From: Rhodobacterales bacterium HTCC2255
Lineage (GTDB): Bacteria > Pseudomonadota > Alphaproteobacteria > Rhodobacterales > Rhodobacteraceae
Length of the DNA stretch: 64,000 bases
Direction of reading: 5' to 3'
NCBI GenBank assembly: GCA_000153745.1
Contig: DS022282.1
Coordinates: 1,448,066-1,512,065, forward strand
The translations under genes were made by a program, and so were the position numbers. Shown here piece after piece: positions 46,840 through 55,924 of this stretch. The notes below the pieces were generated by a model that did no database searches, was not told the origin of the DNA, and worked only from the letters and a program-made list of their open reading frames with translations. Each line of letters opens with the position of its first letter. The stretch's first letter is position 1.

Positions 46840-47994
46840 TTATTGAAACATTGGTGGCCGAGCATCTAGCCACTCGCCGTTCTTTTTTCCAGATTTTGCA
46901 ACTGCAACAACTGCAGCCATAGACCTTAAGCCATCAACTGCTTTGGGATAAAGGTTGGCTGCAGGATCAATTGTTCGTCCTTCTATTTTTGCATTTATTG
47001 CTTCTGCTAAATCTGTGTAAATATTTGCAAAAGCAAGAGGCATTCCTTCCGCATGACCAATTGTCACGCGCGATGTACGATCCGCTTCTGGAGATAAGTT
47101 GGCTTCACCTCGCTCAATAATCTGTAGGCGTTTATTCAACGGCATATAAAAAAGTTGATTTGGTTGCTCTTGGCTCCACTTCAACCCGCCGGTTTCTCCA
47201 AAAACTTGAATGCCCAATCCATGCTGACGCCCTATAGCAATTGAAGATGTCCAGAGGCGCCCAACAGCTCCTCCATCCATTCTGAAATTTACCATTGCAT
47301 CATCTTCTAAAACACGTTGTTCTAAACAAGATACTGTATCTGCTGAAAGCTTTGTGACTTCTTGACCAGTTACAAAGCTAGCCATGTGCATTGCATGTAT
47401 ACCACAATCTGCAAATTGTGCGCTAACACCTGCTTGTGCTGGATCATATCGCCATCGAACACGTGGGTTATCTGCATCTTCTGCGTCAGCATGATGCCCA
47501 TGGGAAAATTCAGCATTTACTAACCGTATTTTACCTATGTCACCTCTTTTAATCATAGCTTTCATATGGCGCACTAAGCTATAGCCTGTATAACCGTAAT
47601 TAACTGCGCAAATTTTACCTGATTTTTGAGAAATTTTAACAATTTCTTCGCCTTCTTCCACAGTCATGGTCATTGGTTTTTCACATAAAACGTTAAACCC
47701 GCCCTCTAAGAATTCTTTTGTAATTTCAAAATGAGTAGAATTTGGCGTAGCTACAGTTACAAGGTCAATTCTATCATCGCGGTTTTTTTCAGCAGCTAGC
47801 ATCTCCTGCCAACTACCATAAGCGCGATTTCCTAAGCCAAGTCTTTTACCGTAGTCAATTCCTTCTTCAGGACGATGATCTAATGCACCAGCACTAAATT
47901 CGAACAGACCATCTAGCCCTGACCCTAAGCGATGAGCAGGGCCAATTTGACTACCCTCACCTCCACCTATCATTCCCCATTGTAACTTTTTCAT
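46840..47994 (-). CDS. Gfo/Idh/MocA family oxidoreductase
   Basis: NAD(P)-dependent dehydrogenase of 384 residues. N-terminal Rossmann motif (IGGGEGSQIG), then the lysine-bearing LCEKPMTMT and a C-terminal beta-sheet domain with a catalytic His region (FADCGIHAMHMA). The ATG at 47994 has AGGAGAAT upstream. It is the last gene of the minus-strand trio in the inositol cluster. It differs from the other two dehydrogenases here, so it probably handles another inositol isomer or keto-inositol. Confidence 0.88.
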   Translation of the reverse strand: MKKLQWGMIGGGEGSQIGPAHRLGSGLDGLFEFSAGALDHRPEEGIDYGKRLGLGNRAYGSWQEMLAAEKNRDDRIDLVTVATPNSTHFEITKEFLEGGFNVLCEKPMTMTVEEGEEIVKISQKSGKICAVNYGYTGYSLVRHMKAMIKRGDIGKIRLVNAEFSHGHHADAEDADNPRVRWRYDPAQAGVSAQFADCGIHAMHMASFVTGQEVTKLSADTVSCLEQRVLEDDAMVNFRMDGGAVGRLWTSSIAIGRQHGLGIQVFGETGGLKWSQEQPNQLFYMPLNKRLQIIERGEANLSPEADRTSRVTIGHAEGMPLAFANIYTDLAEAINAKIEGRTIDPAANLYPKAVDGLRSMAAVVAVAKSGKKNGEWLDARPPMFQ

Positions 47995-48004
47995 ATGAAT
48001 TCTC

Positions 48005-48892
48005 CTAAAAACCAATAGATTGTAGGTAATTTCGATTTAATTTGGCATCATCAATTGGCGAAGTGTCCCCTTCTGGGTCACAGTCCTGTTCAACAGTACA
48101 CCAACCATTGAAATCATTATCTAACAATAACTGCCTGACAGCAGGGAAATCCACGTCCCCATCGCCCAAATTGCAAAAAATACCCTGCCCGCATGCATCA
48201 TAAAAGTCTGTTCTATTTTCAACAACATGTGCTTTTACTTTTGGGTTAATATCTTTAAAATGCATATAGCTAATTCTATTAATATTGTGTTTCATAAATT
48301 CTACAGGGTCGAAGCCAGCATAAGAATGATGCCCTGTATCAAAACAAATTTTCAATATACTTTCATCAACCTCGTCTAATAATCTGTTTAACTCTGGCTC
48401 AAAATCCATAAAGCCAGCAGCATGGGCGTGTATTCCAACAGTAAGACCGTAATCTTCAGCTCCAATACGGGCAACTGTGGCGATTCTATCGCGATACGCT
48501 GACCATTCTGATTTATCCATTTGCTCAGCTTCACCTGCTCTACCTGCTGTAGGAGCTCGACGCTCAGATATACTATCTATTAAAACTAAATGTTGTGCTC
48601 CATGTGCCTTTAAAGCCTTGCAAGTTCGCTGAGCCCCATCCAATACATCATCCCATTTATCTGGATCATGAAATGCACGAAAAACTACCCCACCTACTAA
48701 CTCTTGGTTAAACTCATCAAGTGCCTCGGCTAATATTTTTGGATCTTCAGGCATAAAACCAACTGGCCCAAGCTCAATGCCTGTATACCCAGCACTGGCA
48801 TTTTCCTGCAAAACTTTACGCCAATCAGGATTGCGGGGATCATCTGCAAATTCCACACCCCATGAACATGGAGCATTACCTATTTTTATCAT
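48005..48892 (-). CDS. IolE/MocC-like sugar isomerase or dehydratase (TIM barrel)
   Basis: 295-residue xylose-isomerase-like TIM barrel with the start GNAPCSWGVEF, as in IolE and MocC proteins. The metal-binding Glu/Asp/His residues probably lie in CFDTGHHSYAG, MHFKDIN and CTVEQDCD. IolE removes water from 2-keto-myo-inositol (scyllo-inosose). No other iolE candidate is in the cluster, so this gene is the likely one, though an isomerase role is also possible. 16 bases separate it from the upstream gene. Confidence 0.82.
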   Translation of the reverse strand: MIKIGNAPCSWGVEFADDPRNPDWRKVLQENASAGYTGIELGPVGFMPEDPKILAEALDEFNQELVGGVVFRAFHDPDKWDDVLDGAQRTCKALKAHGAQHLVLIDSISERRAPTAGRAGEAEQMDKSEWSAYRDRIATVARIGAEDYGLTVGIHAHAAGFMDFEPELNRLLDEVDESILKICFDTGHHSYAGFDPVEFMKHNINRISYMHFKDINPKVKAHVVENRTDFYDACGQGIFCNLGDGDVDFPAVRQLLLDNDFNGWCTVEQDCDPEGDTSPIDDAKLNRNYLQSIGF

Positions 48893-48908
48893 AATTATAA
48901 CCTTTTTC

Positions 48909-50012
48909 TTAATAATCTGAAATTTTTACCCAGATACTTTTCTCACTTGAATCCAATGCTGCACTAACCACTCTATTAACTTCCATGCCTTCGGAAAAGG
49001 TTGGCCAAATATTTCGCTCTTCATAAATTGCTCTTAAAAAATCATTTGCTTCAATAATAATTTGATCTTGGTATCCGGTTCCGTGACCTGGGCCTTGGCA
49101 AAATGCTTTATAATCCGGATGAGCGGGGCCTGTTAATATTTTTTTGAACCCTTTTTCTTCCTCTGGGCCATCCATAGTATATAGATGCAACGCATTTTGA
49201 TCTTCTTGGTCAAACCTTATCGATCCTTTAGTACCATGTATTTCGTAAGCATATCCCATTTTTCGGCCTGTTGCGACGCGACTAAAGAACAAATGACCTT
49301 GGGCTCCATTCTCAAATTTACACATCATTTGAGCTTGATCGTCATTAGTTACTGTTCCACCAGGCCTATTTTTATGAACAGTTTCTATGCTTGCAGATAA
49401 TGTTGAAATTGGTCCAACAAGTGCTCTGGCAGCATTTATCATATGGGGAGCTAGATCTCCCATTGTCCCATTTGACACACCTTCGGTGCGCCAGTTGGTT
49501 GGGATTAATGGATCTGCTAAAAAATCTTCTGTATGTTCGCCCCGGAACCAAGTTATTTCGCCTATTCGACCTTCTGATATTAATTGACGAGCATATTGTG
49601 AAGCGGGGGTTCTTATGTAATTAAATCCGGTCATATGAATTAGACCAGAAGCATCTGCTGCAGTCAGCATGGTTCGGCTTTCTTCAACTGATGCTCCCAA
49701 TGGTTTTTCACAAAAAACGTGTTTTCCATTTTTAAAGGCTGCTAGTGCAATTTCACAATGGGTAGATTGAGGTGAAGCAATTACTACTGCACCTACTTCA
49801 GGATTATTAACAACATCCTTCCAATTTATGGTTGAAGATTTAAAGCCATAATTTTTTTGGTATTTCTCAGCGCTTAAATTAGTTGTAGCGCAAACCATTT
49901 CTAATTCTGGTCTAAGAGCTGTTTCGAAGAGTGTACCAACAGACCCATATGCAGCAGCATGAGCTTTACCCATATAGCCACCTCCAATGATACCAATGCC
50001 AAGCTTAGACAT
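48909..50012 (-). CDS. Gfo/Idh/MocA family oxidoreductase
   Basis: 367-residue dehydrogenase: Rossmann motif IGGGYMGKAHA, then FCEKPLGAS and an Asp/His pair in GDLAPHMINAA. The ATG at 50012 has AGGAGAATTAAG before it and was chosen over the longer frame at 50051. It is the first gene of the minus-strand trio, 23 bases from the operator copy 3. It may oxidise scyllo-inositol, D-chiro-inositol or an inositol derivative; the exact substrate is not readable. Confidence 0.88.
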   Translation of the reverse strand: MSKLGIGIIGGGYMGKAHAAAYGSVGTLFETALRPELEMVCATTNLSAEKYQKNYGFKSSTINWKDVVNNPEVGAVVIASPQSTHCEIALAAFKNGKHVFCEKPLGASVEESRTMLTAADASGLIHMTGFNYIRTPASQYARQLISEGRIGEITWFRGEHTEDFLADPLIPTNWRTEGVSNGTMGDLAPHMINAARALVGPISTLSASIETVHKNRPGGTVTNDDQAQMMCKFENGAQGHLFFSRVATGRKMGYAYEIHGTKGSIRFDQEDQNALHLYTMDGPEEEKGFKKILTGPAHPDYKAFCQGPGHGTGYQDQIIIEANDFLRAIYEERNIWPTFSEGMEVNRVVSAALDSSEKSIWVKISDY

Positions 50013-50035
50013 CTTAATTCTCCTGTAAAATTTGA

Positions 50036-50051
50036 TTGCAACCGGTTGCAA
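50036..50051. promoter_or_regulatory. LacI-family operator, copy 3
   Basis: TTGCAACCGGTTGCAA, identical in all 16 bases to copy 1 although 7.5 kb away. It lies in the 117-base control region between the minus-strand dehydrogenase trio and iolD, and so can control both operons. Confidence 0.88.
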
Positions 50052-50129
50052 ATTATGTAACCTTGTTTATGCATATGGGTCAATACCCAACTGAGCTCAC
50101 TTATTATTTGACTGCTTGCGGAGAATACC

Positions 50130-52001
50130 TTGATACAACAAAAAGAAACAGTAACTTTAACTGTAGCTCAGGCTATTATTAAGTACCTTTCATCTCAATA
50201 TATTGAACTAAATGATGAAAAAATTCGTTTATGTGGCGGAGGATTTGGTATCTTTGGCCATGGTAATGTTACATGTTTAGGTGAAGCTTTATTCGAATAT
50301 AAAGAAAAGCTACCATTATACCGTGGGCAAAATGAACAAGGAATGGGGTTTGCTGCTGCAGCATATGCAAAAGCACATTTGCGCCGTCGCTTTATGTTTT
50401 GTACTGCTTCAGCTGGTCCAGGAACTGCTAATTTACTTACAAGTGCTGCACTGGCTCACGCAAATAGGCTTCCTATGCTTATGTTATGTGGCGATACTTT
50501 TATTACACGATTGCCAGATCCAGTGTTGCAACAATTAGAACATTTTGGAGATCCGACACTTGGTGTTAATGACGCCTTTAAGGCAGTTAGTCGTTATTGG
50601 GATCGAATAACTCACCCAGCTCAAATTATTCAATCTTTACCTGCAGCATTAGCTACTATGCTAGACCCTGCGGATTGTGGACCTGCATTTATTGGCTTGC
50701 CTCAAGATGTCCAAGGTTGGACATATGAATATCCAGTTTCATTCTTTGATGAAAAAATACACCGTATTCGGCGACAATCTCCAGATATTGAAGAAATAAA
50801 TGATGCAGTTGAGTTGCTAAAGGGTGCAAAACGTCCGATGATTATTGCTGGAGGTGGCATTCAATATTCTGGGGCTGTTTCAGAATTAACCGACTTTGCA
50901 AATAAATTTCAATTCCCTGTGGTTGAAACTATTGCTGGGCGAGCAAATTTATTGGATACGCATGATTTAAATATTGGTCCGCTCGGAGTAACCGGCTCAA
51001 ACAGTGCAAATAATATCGCTGAAAAGGCAGATGTTATTTTGGCCATTGGTACGCGTTTGCAGGATTTTACAACTGGTTCTTGGACGGCATTTTCCAAAGA
51101 TGCTAAAATTATTTGTTTAAACGCGGCTCGTCATGATGCAGCAAAACATTTATCATTACCTATTGTTGGCGATGCAAAGCTTGGACTGAATTTACTCAGC
51201 TATGAATTAGATGGTTACAAAACTCCTTCTGAATGGACTGAAAATGCGCGTAAAGAACGTGTTGTATGGAATGATTATGTTGAGAAAAATACAAATTTAA
51301 AAAATGGCCCATCATCATATGCACAGGCTATTGGAGTTATTAATGCAAATTGTGATCCACGTGATCGTATCGTTGCAGCAGCTGGTGGTTTGCCTGCAGA
51401 GGTTACAGCTAACTGGCGTACTTTAGGAATCAGCACAGTTGATGTTGAATTTGGATTTTCCTGTATGGGGTATGAAATCGCTGGTGGCTGGGGTGCTCGA
51501 ATTGCTCAATCTGAAAAAGAATCTGAAAATGATACAATTGTATTTACGGGTGATGGTTCATATTTGTTAATGAATTCTGATATTTATTCATCTGTTTTGA
51601 CACAAAAAAAGATGATTATACTGGTTTTAGATAATGGCGGTTTTGCAGTTATTAATAAATTACAAAATAATACAGGAAATGAGAGTTTTAATAACTTAAT
51701 TTCTGATACGCCTACAGCTGTGAATCAAGTTCGTGTTGATTTTGAGGCTCATGCAAAGTCTTTGGGAGCATTATCTGAAACTGTAGAAAGTCCATCAGGT
51801 TTAGCAGATGCATTTTTAAGGGCAAAATCTGCAAATGAGACATACGTTATTGTTATGAAGGTTGATCCTTATGATGGTTGGACAACTGAAGGCCACACTT
51901 GGTGGGAAGTTGGAACTCCTCATATATCTGATAATGATAAAATTACCAAAGCTCATAAAGAATGGGAATCTTCACGTGTTCGCCAAAGAAAAGGAATATG
52001 A
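50130..52001 (+). CDS. iolD: 3D-(3,5/4)-trihydroxycyclohexane-1,2-dione hydrolase
   Basis: Thiamine-diphosphate enzyme that opens the ring of the diketo-inositol intermediate. 623 residues with the three-domain acetolactate-synthase-like fold. The ThDP glutamate region is YRGQNEQGMGFAAAAYA, and the ThDP/Mg motif is GDGSYLLMNSDIYSS at about 473-487, closing with LVLDNGGFAVI. The start is TTG with GGAG 8 bases upstream. Its TGA abuts the ATG of iolC. Confidence 0.95.
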   Translation: MIQQKETVTLTVAQAIIKYLSSQYIELNDEKIRLCGGGFGIFGHGNVTCLGEALFEYKEKLPLYRGQNEQGMGFAAAAYAKAHLRRRFMFCTASAGPGTANLLTSAALAHANRLPMLMLCGDTFITRLPDPVLQQLEHFGDPTLGVNDAFKAVSRYWDRITHPAQIIQSLPAALATMLDPADCGPAFIGLPQDVQGWTYEYPVSFFDEKIHRIRRQSPDIEEINDAVELLKGAKRPMIIAGGGIQYSGAVSELTDFANKFQFPVVETIAGRANLLDTHDLNIGPLGVTGSNSANNIAEKADVILAIGTRLQDFTTGSWTAFSKDAKIICLNAARHDAAKHLSLPIVGDAKLGLNLLSYELDGYKTPSEWTENARKERVVWNDYVEKNTNLKNGPSSYAQAIGVINANCDPRDRIVAAAGGLPAEVTANWRTLGISTVDVEFGFSCMGYEIAGGWGARIAQSEKESENDTIVFTGDGSYLLMNSDIYSSVLTQKKMIILVLDNGGFAVINKLQNNTGNESFNNLISDTPTAVNQVRVDFEAHAKSLGALSETVESPSGLADAFLRAKSANETYVIVMKVDPYDGWTTEGHTWWEVGTPHISDNDKITKAHKEWESSRVRQRKGI

Positions 52002-52985
52002 ATGTCATCTCTTTTTGATGGAATAAAGAAAAATAATTTTCTTGTCATTGGGCGAGCTGGAATGGATCTATATCCTGATCCGCCTGGCTCTACAACTGAA
52101 GAAGCTATGAATATGAGTGTTGGCCTTGGAGGATCATCAGCAAATATTGCTGCAGGGATTTGTAAGCTTGGTGGTAAGTCTGCATTAGTGACACGAGTTT
52201 CTGATGATAGTATAGGGCGTTATTGTGTGAACCAATTGAAACATTACGGTGTTGATGTAACTCACGTGAAGCCTATTGGTGGAGAGTATCGTAATTCATT
52301 AGCTGTCTATGAGAGCCGTGTGGAAAACCATCAATCAGTTATTTATCGCAATGGCGCTGCTGATTTTCAGATGGATATCGATGATATCAAGGCTATAAAT
52401 TATCATAAATATGGAGCATTAATTACTGCAGGTACTGTATTTGCAGCTGAGCCATCAAGGAGTGCTAGCATGCAAGCTTTTGCATACGCTAGGGAAGCAG
52501 GATTGCCTATTATTTTTGATGTTGATTATCGACCATATTCCTGGACATCGCCAGAGGTCGCATCTGAAGTTTTGACTGCTGCAGCTGAACAAAGTGATAT
52601 GATAGTTGGAAATGATGAAGAATTTGGTTTTATGGCTGGTGGAATTGAAAAAGGATTAGACAAAGCACGCGAATTGTCCAATTCATCTGCTGCTATGGTA
52701 ATTTATAAGATGGGCTCAGAAGGTGCTATTACATTTTTTGATGGGCAAGAAATTCATACCGGTATATACCCTGTTGAAGCCATGAAGCCTACAGGAGCAG
52801 GAGATAGCTTCATGTCAGGCTTTGTAACGTCTATTGCGGATGGATATAATTTAAGAGACTCAATTCTTAGAGGATCTGCATCTGCATCAATTACAGTGTC
52901 TCGCCCCGGTTGTGCTCCTGCAATGGCGGATATTAAAACGTTAAAAGAATTCATGGCTGATCATCCTGGGCCAACAAATAAGTAA
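52002..52985 (+). CDS. iolC: 5-dehydro-2-deoxygluconokinase
   Basis: PfkB-family sugar kinase that phosphorylates 2-deoxy-5-keto-gluconate. 327 residues. The substrate site is LGGSSANIAAGICKLG near the N-terminus, and the catalytic motif is MKPTGAGDSFMSGFV near residue 265. It starts directly after the iolD stop and precedes iolB by 9 bases. Confidence 0.94.
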   Translation: MSSLFDGIKKNNFLVIGRAGMDLYPDPPGSTTEEAMNMSVGLGGSSANIAAGICKLGGKSALVTRVSDDSIGRYCVNQLKHYGVDVTHVKPIGGEYRNSLAVYESRVENHQSVIYRNGAADFQMDIDDIKAINYHKYGALITAGTVFAAEPSRSASMQAFAYAREAGLPIIFDVDYRPYSWTSPEVASEVLTAAAEQSDMIVGNDEEFGFMAGGIEKGLDKARELSNSSAAMVIYKMGSEGAITFFDGQEIHTGIYPVEAMKPTGAGDSFMSGFVTSIADGYNLRDSILRGSASASITVSRPGCAPAMADIKTLKEFMADHPGPTNK

Positions 52986-52994
52986 GGAAAAAAA

Positions 52995-53837
52995 ATGCAT
53001 ATTGCGCCATTTGATAACAAGAATAAGCCTATAGTTGATATAGACGATCCAACAGTACCTTTAAATTATTTTAACATAGTAAAATTAACTAAAGGTCAAG
53101 CATTCGAATACGCAGTCCCTGGTTTTGAAACTTGTATAGTTCCCGCAACGGGCACTGTTGATGTTGATGTTGAGGGTTTTAAATGTGATGGTTTGGGCCA
53201 GCGAACAGAAGATGTTTGGGATGGAGAACCTGAAGGTGTTTATGTTCCAACTGCAGCGAAGGCTACAATGGTTTGTACAAGTGCTGAAGCTGAAATCTTT
53301 ATAGCTGGTGCAAGGTATGATAAAATATTAGATGCATTTGCTGTTCGAACAAACGAGTTGGATAAAGTGCAATATGGATCTGATGAAACCAAAACGCATC
53401 GAAAAATTAAACACATATTAGGTACAAAGTATCATGATAAAGTTGGCAGGTTATTAGTTTCAGAACTTTTTACTGTCGGCGAAGGTGGTTGGTCAGGTTT
53501 CCCAAGCCACAAACATGATACAGATCGCTTACCACTTGAGACACGTCATGATGAAACATATAACTTCCGTTTTAAACCAAGTCATGGATCAGGTGTGCAA
53601 ATGCTGCAACGTGAGGATGGAAAATCAGGTGATGCTTATCATTTAGTTGATGGTTCAACAATTTGTTTAGACTCTGGGTATCATCCTTGTGCAGTTTTGC
53701 CAGGTTATCAGATGTATTATTTTACTATATTAGGTGGATTGTCTCAACGATCTCTTGTTCAGTATTTTCAGCCAAGTCATGCAGACCAATTGGAAACTAT
53801 TCCAGGCATAAAAGATATGATAGCTAAGTTTAAATAA
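52995..53837 (+). CDS. iolB: 5-deoxy-glucuronate isomerase
   Basis: Bicupin isomerase that converts 5-deoxy-glucuronate to 2-deoxy-5-keto-gluconate. 280 residues. The metal site lies in FPSHKHDTD with a further His/Glu in HDETYNFRF, both typical of IolB (KduI/IolB family). The TAA shares one base with the ATG of the next gene. Confidence 0.95.
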   Translation: MHIAPFDNKNKPIVDIDDPTVPLNYFNIVKLTKGQAFEYAVPGFETCIVPATGTVDVDVEGFKCDGLGQRTEDVWDGEPEGVYVPTAAKATMVCTSAEAEIFIAGARYDKILDAFAVRTNELDKVQYGSDETKTHRKIKHILGTKYHDKVGRLLVSELFTVGEGGWSGFPSHKHDTDRLPLETRHDETYNFRFKPSHGSGVQMLQREDGKSGDAYHLVDGSTICLDSGYHPCAVLPGYQMYYFTILGGLSQRSLVQYFQPSHADQLETIPGIKDMIAKFK

Positions 53838-54664
53838 TGCCTATAGCCACATTATCAGAAGTTCTTCAACCTGCTTTAAAAGGTTCATATGCAGTAGGTG
53901 GTTTAGTTACGCTGGGCTGGGAAGATATGCGTGCATTTGTTGCTGCTGCTGAAGCTGAAAATTGCTCTGTTATATTACAAGCAGGACCAGGATGTAGAGA
54001 GCATACACCATTGCCAGTACTTGGTAAAATGTTTCGCTATTTAGCAGATAATGCATCTGTGCCAGTAGTTGCGCATCTTGATCATGGATATACATACGAT
54101 GAATGTGCACTTGCATTAGATAGTGGCTTTACTTCATTAATGTACGATGGCTCACGAAAGTCTTTGAAGGAAAATATTGAAGAGACAAAACGAATAGTAA
54201 AAATTGCACATGAGTCTAATATTTCATGTGAAGGTGAAATTGGCTTTGTTGGTTATTCAAATGGGGAAAATTCAGCGGGTACAGATCCAGCAGAAGCAGA
54301 AATTTTTGCAAATGAAACTGGCGTTGATGCAATGGCTATTTCAGTAGGTAATGTTCATTTGCAGGAAAATAAAGAAGGTGGATTAGATGAAGATAGAATA
54401 TCTAAAATCCAGATGCTTACTTCTGTTCCTTTAGTTATTCATGGTGGATCTGGTGTTCCCACTGAACAAAGAAAACGCCTCGCACATGAAACAAATATCT
54501 GTAAGTTTAATATTGGAACAGAGTTGAGAATGGCATTTGGTCAAGCGATGCGTAATGCAGTTAACAAAGATGTTAAAAGATTTGATCGTGTATCAATTTT
54601 AAAAGAAACACACGATCCGACGGTTGCTGTTGTGCGACGCGTTCTATCTAATTTGAAAGGTTGA
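53837..54664 (+). CDS. iolJ: class II aldolase, IolJ-like
   Basis: 275-residue class II (zinc) aldolase of the fructose-bisphosphate/tagatose-bisphosphate family. Motifs include VVAHLDHGYTYDECA (zinc His), LMYDGSRKSLKENI, GEIGFVG, and VIHGGSGVP for phosphate binding. In iol operons this enzyme splits 6-phospho-5-dehydro-2-deoxygluconate into dihydroxyacetone phosphate and malonate semialdehyde. It is coupled to iolB by a one-base overlap and to iolG downstream. Confidence 0.9.
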   Translation: MPIATLSEVLQPALKGSYAVGGLVTLGWEDMRAFVAAAEAENCSVILQAGPGCREHTPLPVLGKMFRYLADNASVPVVAHLDHGYTYDECALALDSGFTSLMYDGSRKSLKENIEETKRIVKIAHESNISCEGEIGFVGYSNGENSAGTDPAEAEIFANETGVDAMAISVGNVHLQENKEGGLDEDRISKIQMLTSVPLVIHGGSGVPTEQRKRLAHETNICKFNIGTELRMAFGQAMRNAVNKDVKRFDRVSILKETHDPTVAVVRRVLSNLKG

Positions 54665-54666
54665 AA

Positions 54667-55665
54667 ATGCTTAATATTGGAATTCTTGGTTGTGGGCGTA
54701 TTGGCCAAGTGCATGGTAAAACTCTTAAAGGAATGGATACAGCGCGAGCTGTAGCAGTTTCTGATTTTTTACCTGAGGCGGCAAATGCATTAGCTAATGA
54801 TTTAAATGCAAAAGTTATGACTAGTGAAGAAATTATATGTGATTCAAGCATTGATGCGGTAATTATTGGTACACCAACTACTACACATTATGATTTGATT
54901 CACGAAGCTGCTGCAAATGGGAAAGCAATTTTCTGTGAAAAGCCAGTAGATTTATCTGTTGAGCGCATCAGAGAATGCATGGTTGCTGTCGAAAGGGCTG
55001 GGGTTCCATTTATGACCGCCTTTAATCGCCGATTTGATCCAAGTTTTGCAAAGTTACAAAGAAAGATATTAGATCAAGTCATTGGTGATGTTGAAATTGT
55101 TACAATCCTTTCACGTGACCCATCTCCACCACCTATAGGCTATATTAAAACATCGGGTGGTATTTTTAGAGATATGATGATTCATGACTTAGATATGGCA
55201 AGATTTTTACTTGGAGAAGAACCTATTGAGCTCTCATCTGCTGCATCATGCCTTGTAGATCCTGAAATTGGTAAAGCTGGCGATTTTGATACTGCAGTTG
55301 TGACTTTAAAAACAGCGACTGGAAAGTTATGTCAAATTAGTAACTCTCGCCGGGCTACTTATGGGTACGATCAAAGAATTGAAGTTCATGGTTCTTTGGG
55401 AATGCTACGCGCTGATAACATTCTCGAAAATACAGTTGAATTATCAAACGCTTCAGGTTTTCAATCTGCGCCAACACAACCATTTTTTCTAGAACGATAT
55501 GCTGAAGCTTATCGTGCTGAAATGATACATTTTGTAGATGTAGTGAATTCTGGTGGTATTATGAAACCTGACGGTGAAGATGGCCTTAGGGCACAATTAT
55601 TGGCAGATGCTGCGGATGAAGCAGCCCGTGATGGTAAATCTCGAACGCTTTCAGCTATAATATAA
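54667..55665 (+). CDS. iolG: inositol 2-dehydrogenase
   Basis: 332-residue Gfo/Idh/MocA dehydrogenase that oxidises myo-inositol to 2-keto-myo-inositol. Rossmann motif ILGCGRIGQVHG, catalytic Lys in FCEKPVDLS, and the Asp/His site FRDMMIHDLDMARF, all typical of IolG. The ATG at 54667 has AAAGG at 8-12 bases upstream, while the TTG at 54661 would overlap the aldolase stop. It is the last gene of the iolDCBJG operon and is followed by a strong terminator. Confidence 0.93.
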   Translation: MLNIGILGCGRIGQVHGKTLKGMDTARAVAVSDFLPEAANALANDLNAKVMTSEEIICDSSIDAVIIGTPTTTHYDLIHEAAANGKAIFCEKPVDLSVERIRECMVAVERAGVPFMTAFNRRFDPSFAKLQRKILDQVIGDVEIVTILSRDPSPPPIGYIKTSGGIFRDMMIHDLDMARFLLGEEPIELSSAASCLVDPEIGKAGDFDTAVVTLKTATGKLCQISNSRRATYGYDQRIEVHGSLGMLRADNILENTVELSNASGFQSAPTQPFFLERYAEAYRAEMIHFVDVVNSGGIMKPDGEDGLRAQLLADAADEAARDGKSRTLSAII

Positions 55666-55680
55666 GAATTAATGTGATGT

Positions 55681-55725
55681 AGTTTAATGCGTTATTTTAC
55701 AATGCATTAAACTCTTCTTTTTTTT
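55681..55725 (+). terminator. intrinsic terminator of the iol operon
   Basis: AGTTTAATGC (55681-55690) pairs perfectly with GCATTAAACT (55704-55713) around a 13-base loop, followed by a T-rich tract ending in T8 (55718-55725). It overlaps the last codons of the converging DUF1059-like gene. Confidence 0.9.
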
Positions 55726-55924
55726 GGTTAAACCATTCCTGCATTTTAGATTGATCTTGCATTAGCACGCTAATTTCTTCCATTGCGTCTAAGTGACTTT
55801 TGTCATTTTTTTCGAACATTTCCATTCCGTGACTTTTGCTCATTGTAACAATTTCATCAAATGTGTCAGCGCTAAAAGTTTTATTGCACGCACCACCAAG
55901 CTGTTTGCATGTCATAGTTTTCAT
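55697..55924 (-). CDS. DUF1059-like small protein
   Basis: 75 residues. It starts MKTMTCKQLGGACNKTF with two conserved cysteines and continues with the helical HGMEMFEKNDKSHLDAM. Pattern and length fit the DUF1059 family of small soluble proteins of unknown function. Its ATG overlaps the stop of the transporter gene upstream (ATGA), so it is co-translated with it. The 3' end lies inside the iol terminator. Confidence 0.8.
   Translation of the reverse strand: MKTMTCKQLGGACNKTFSADTFDEIVTMSKSHGMEMFEKNDKSHLDAMEEISVLMQDQSKMQEWFNQKKEEFNAL

Noticed and set aside
52754-52774. CATACCGGTATA-like sequence inside iolC, looking like an operator
   Set aside because: It shares only the CCGG centre with the 14-base operator core and lies inside a coding region.
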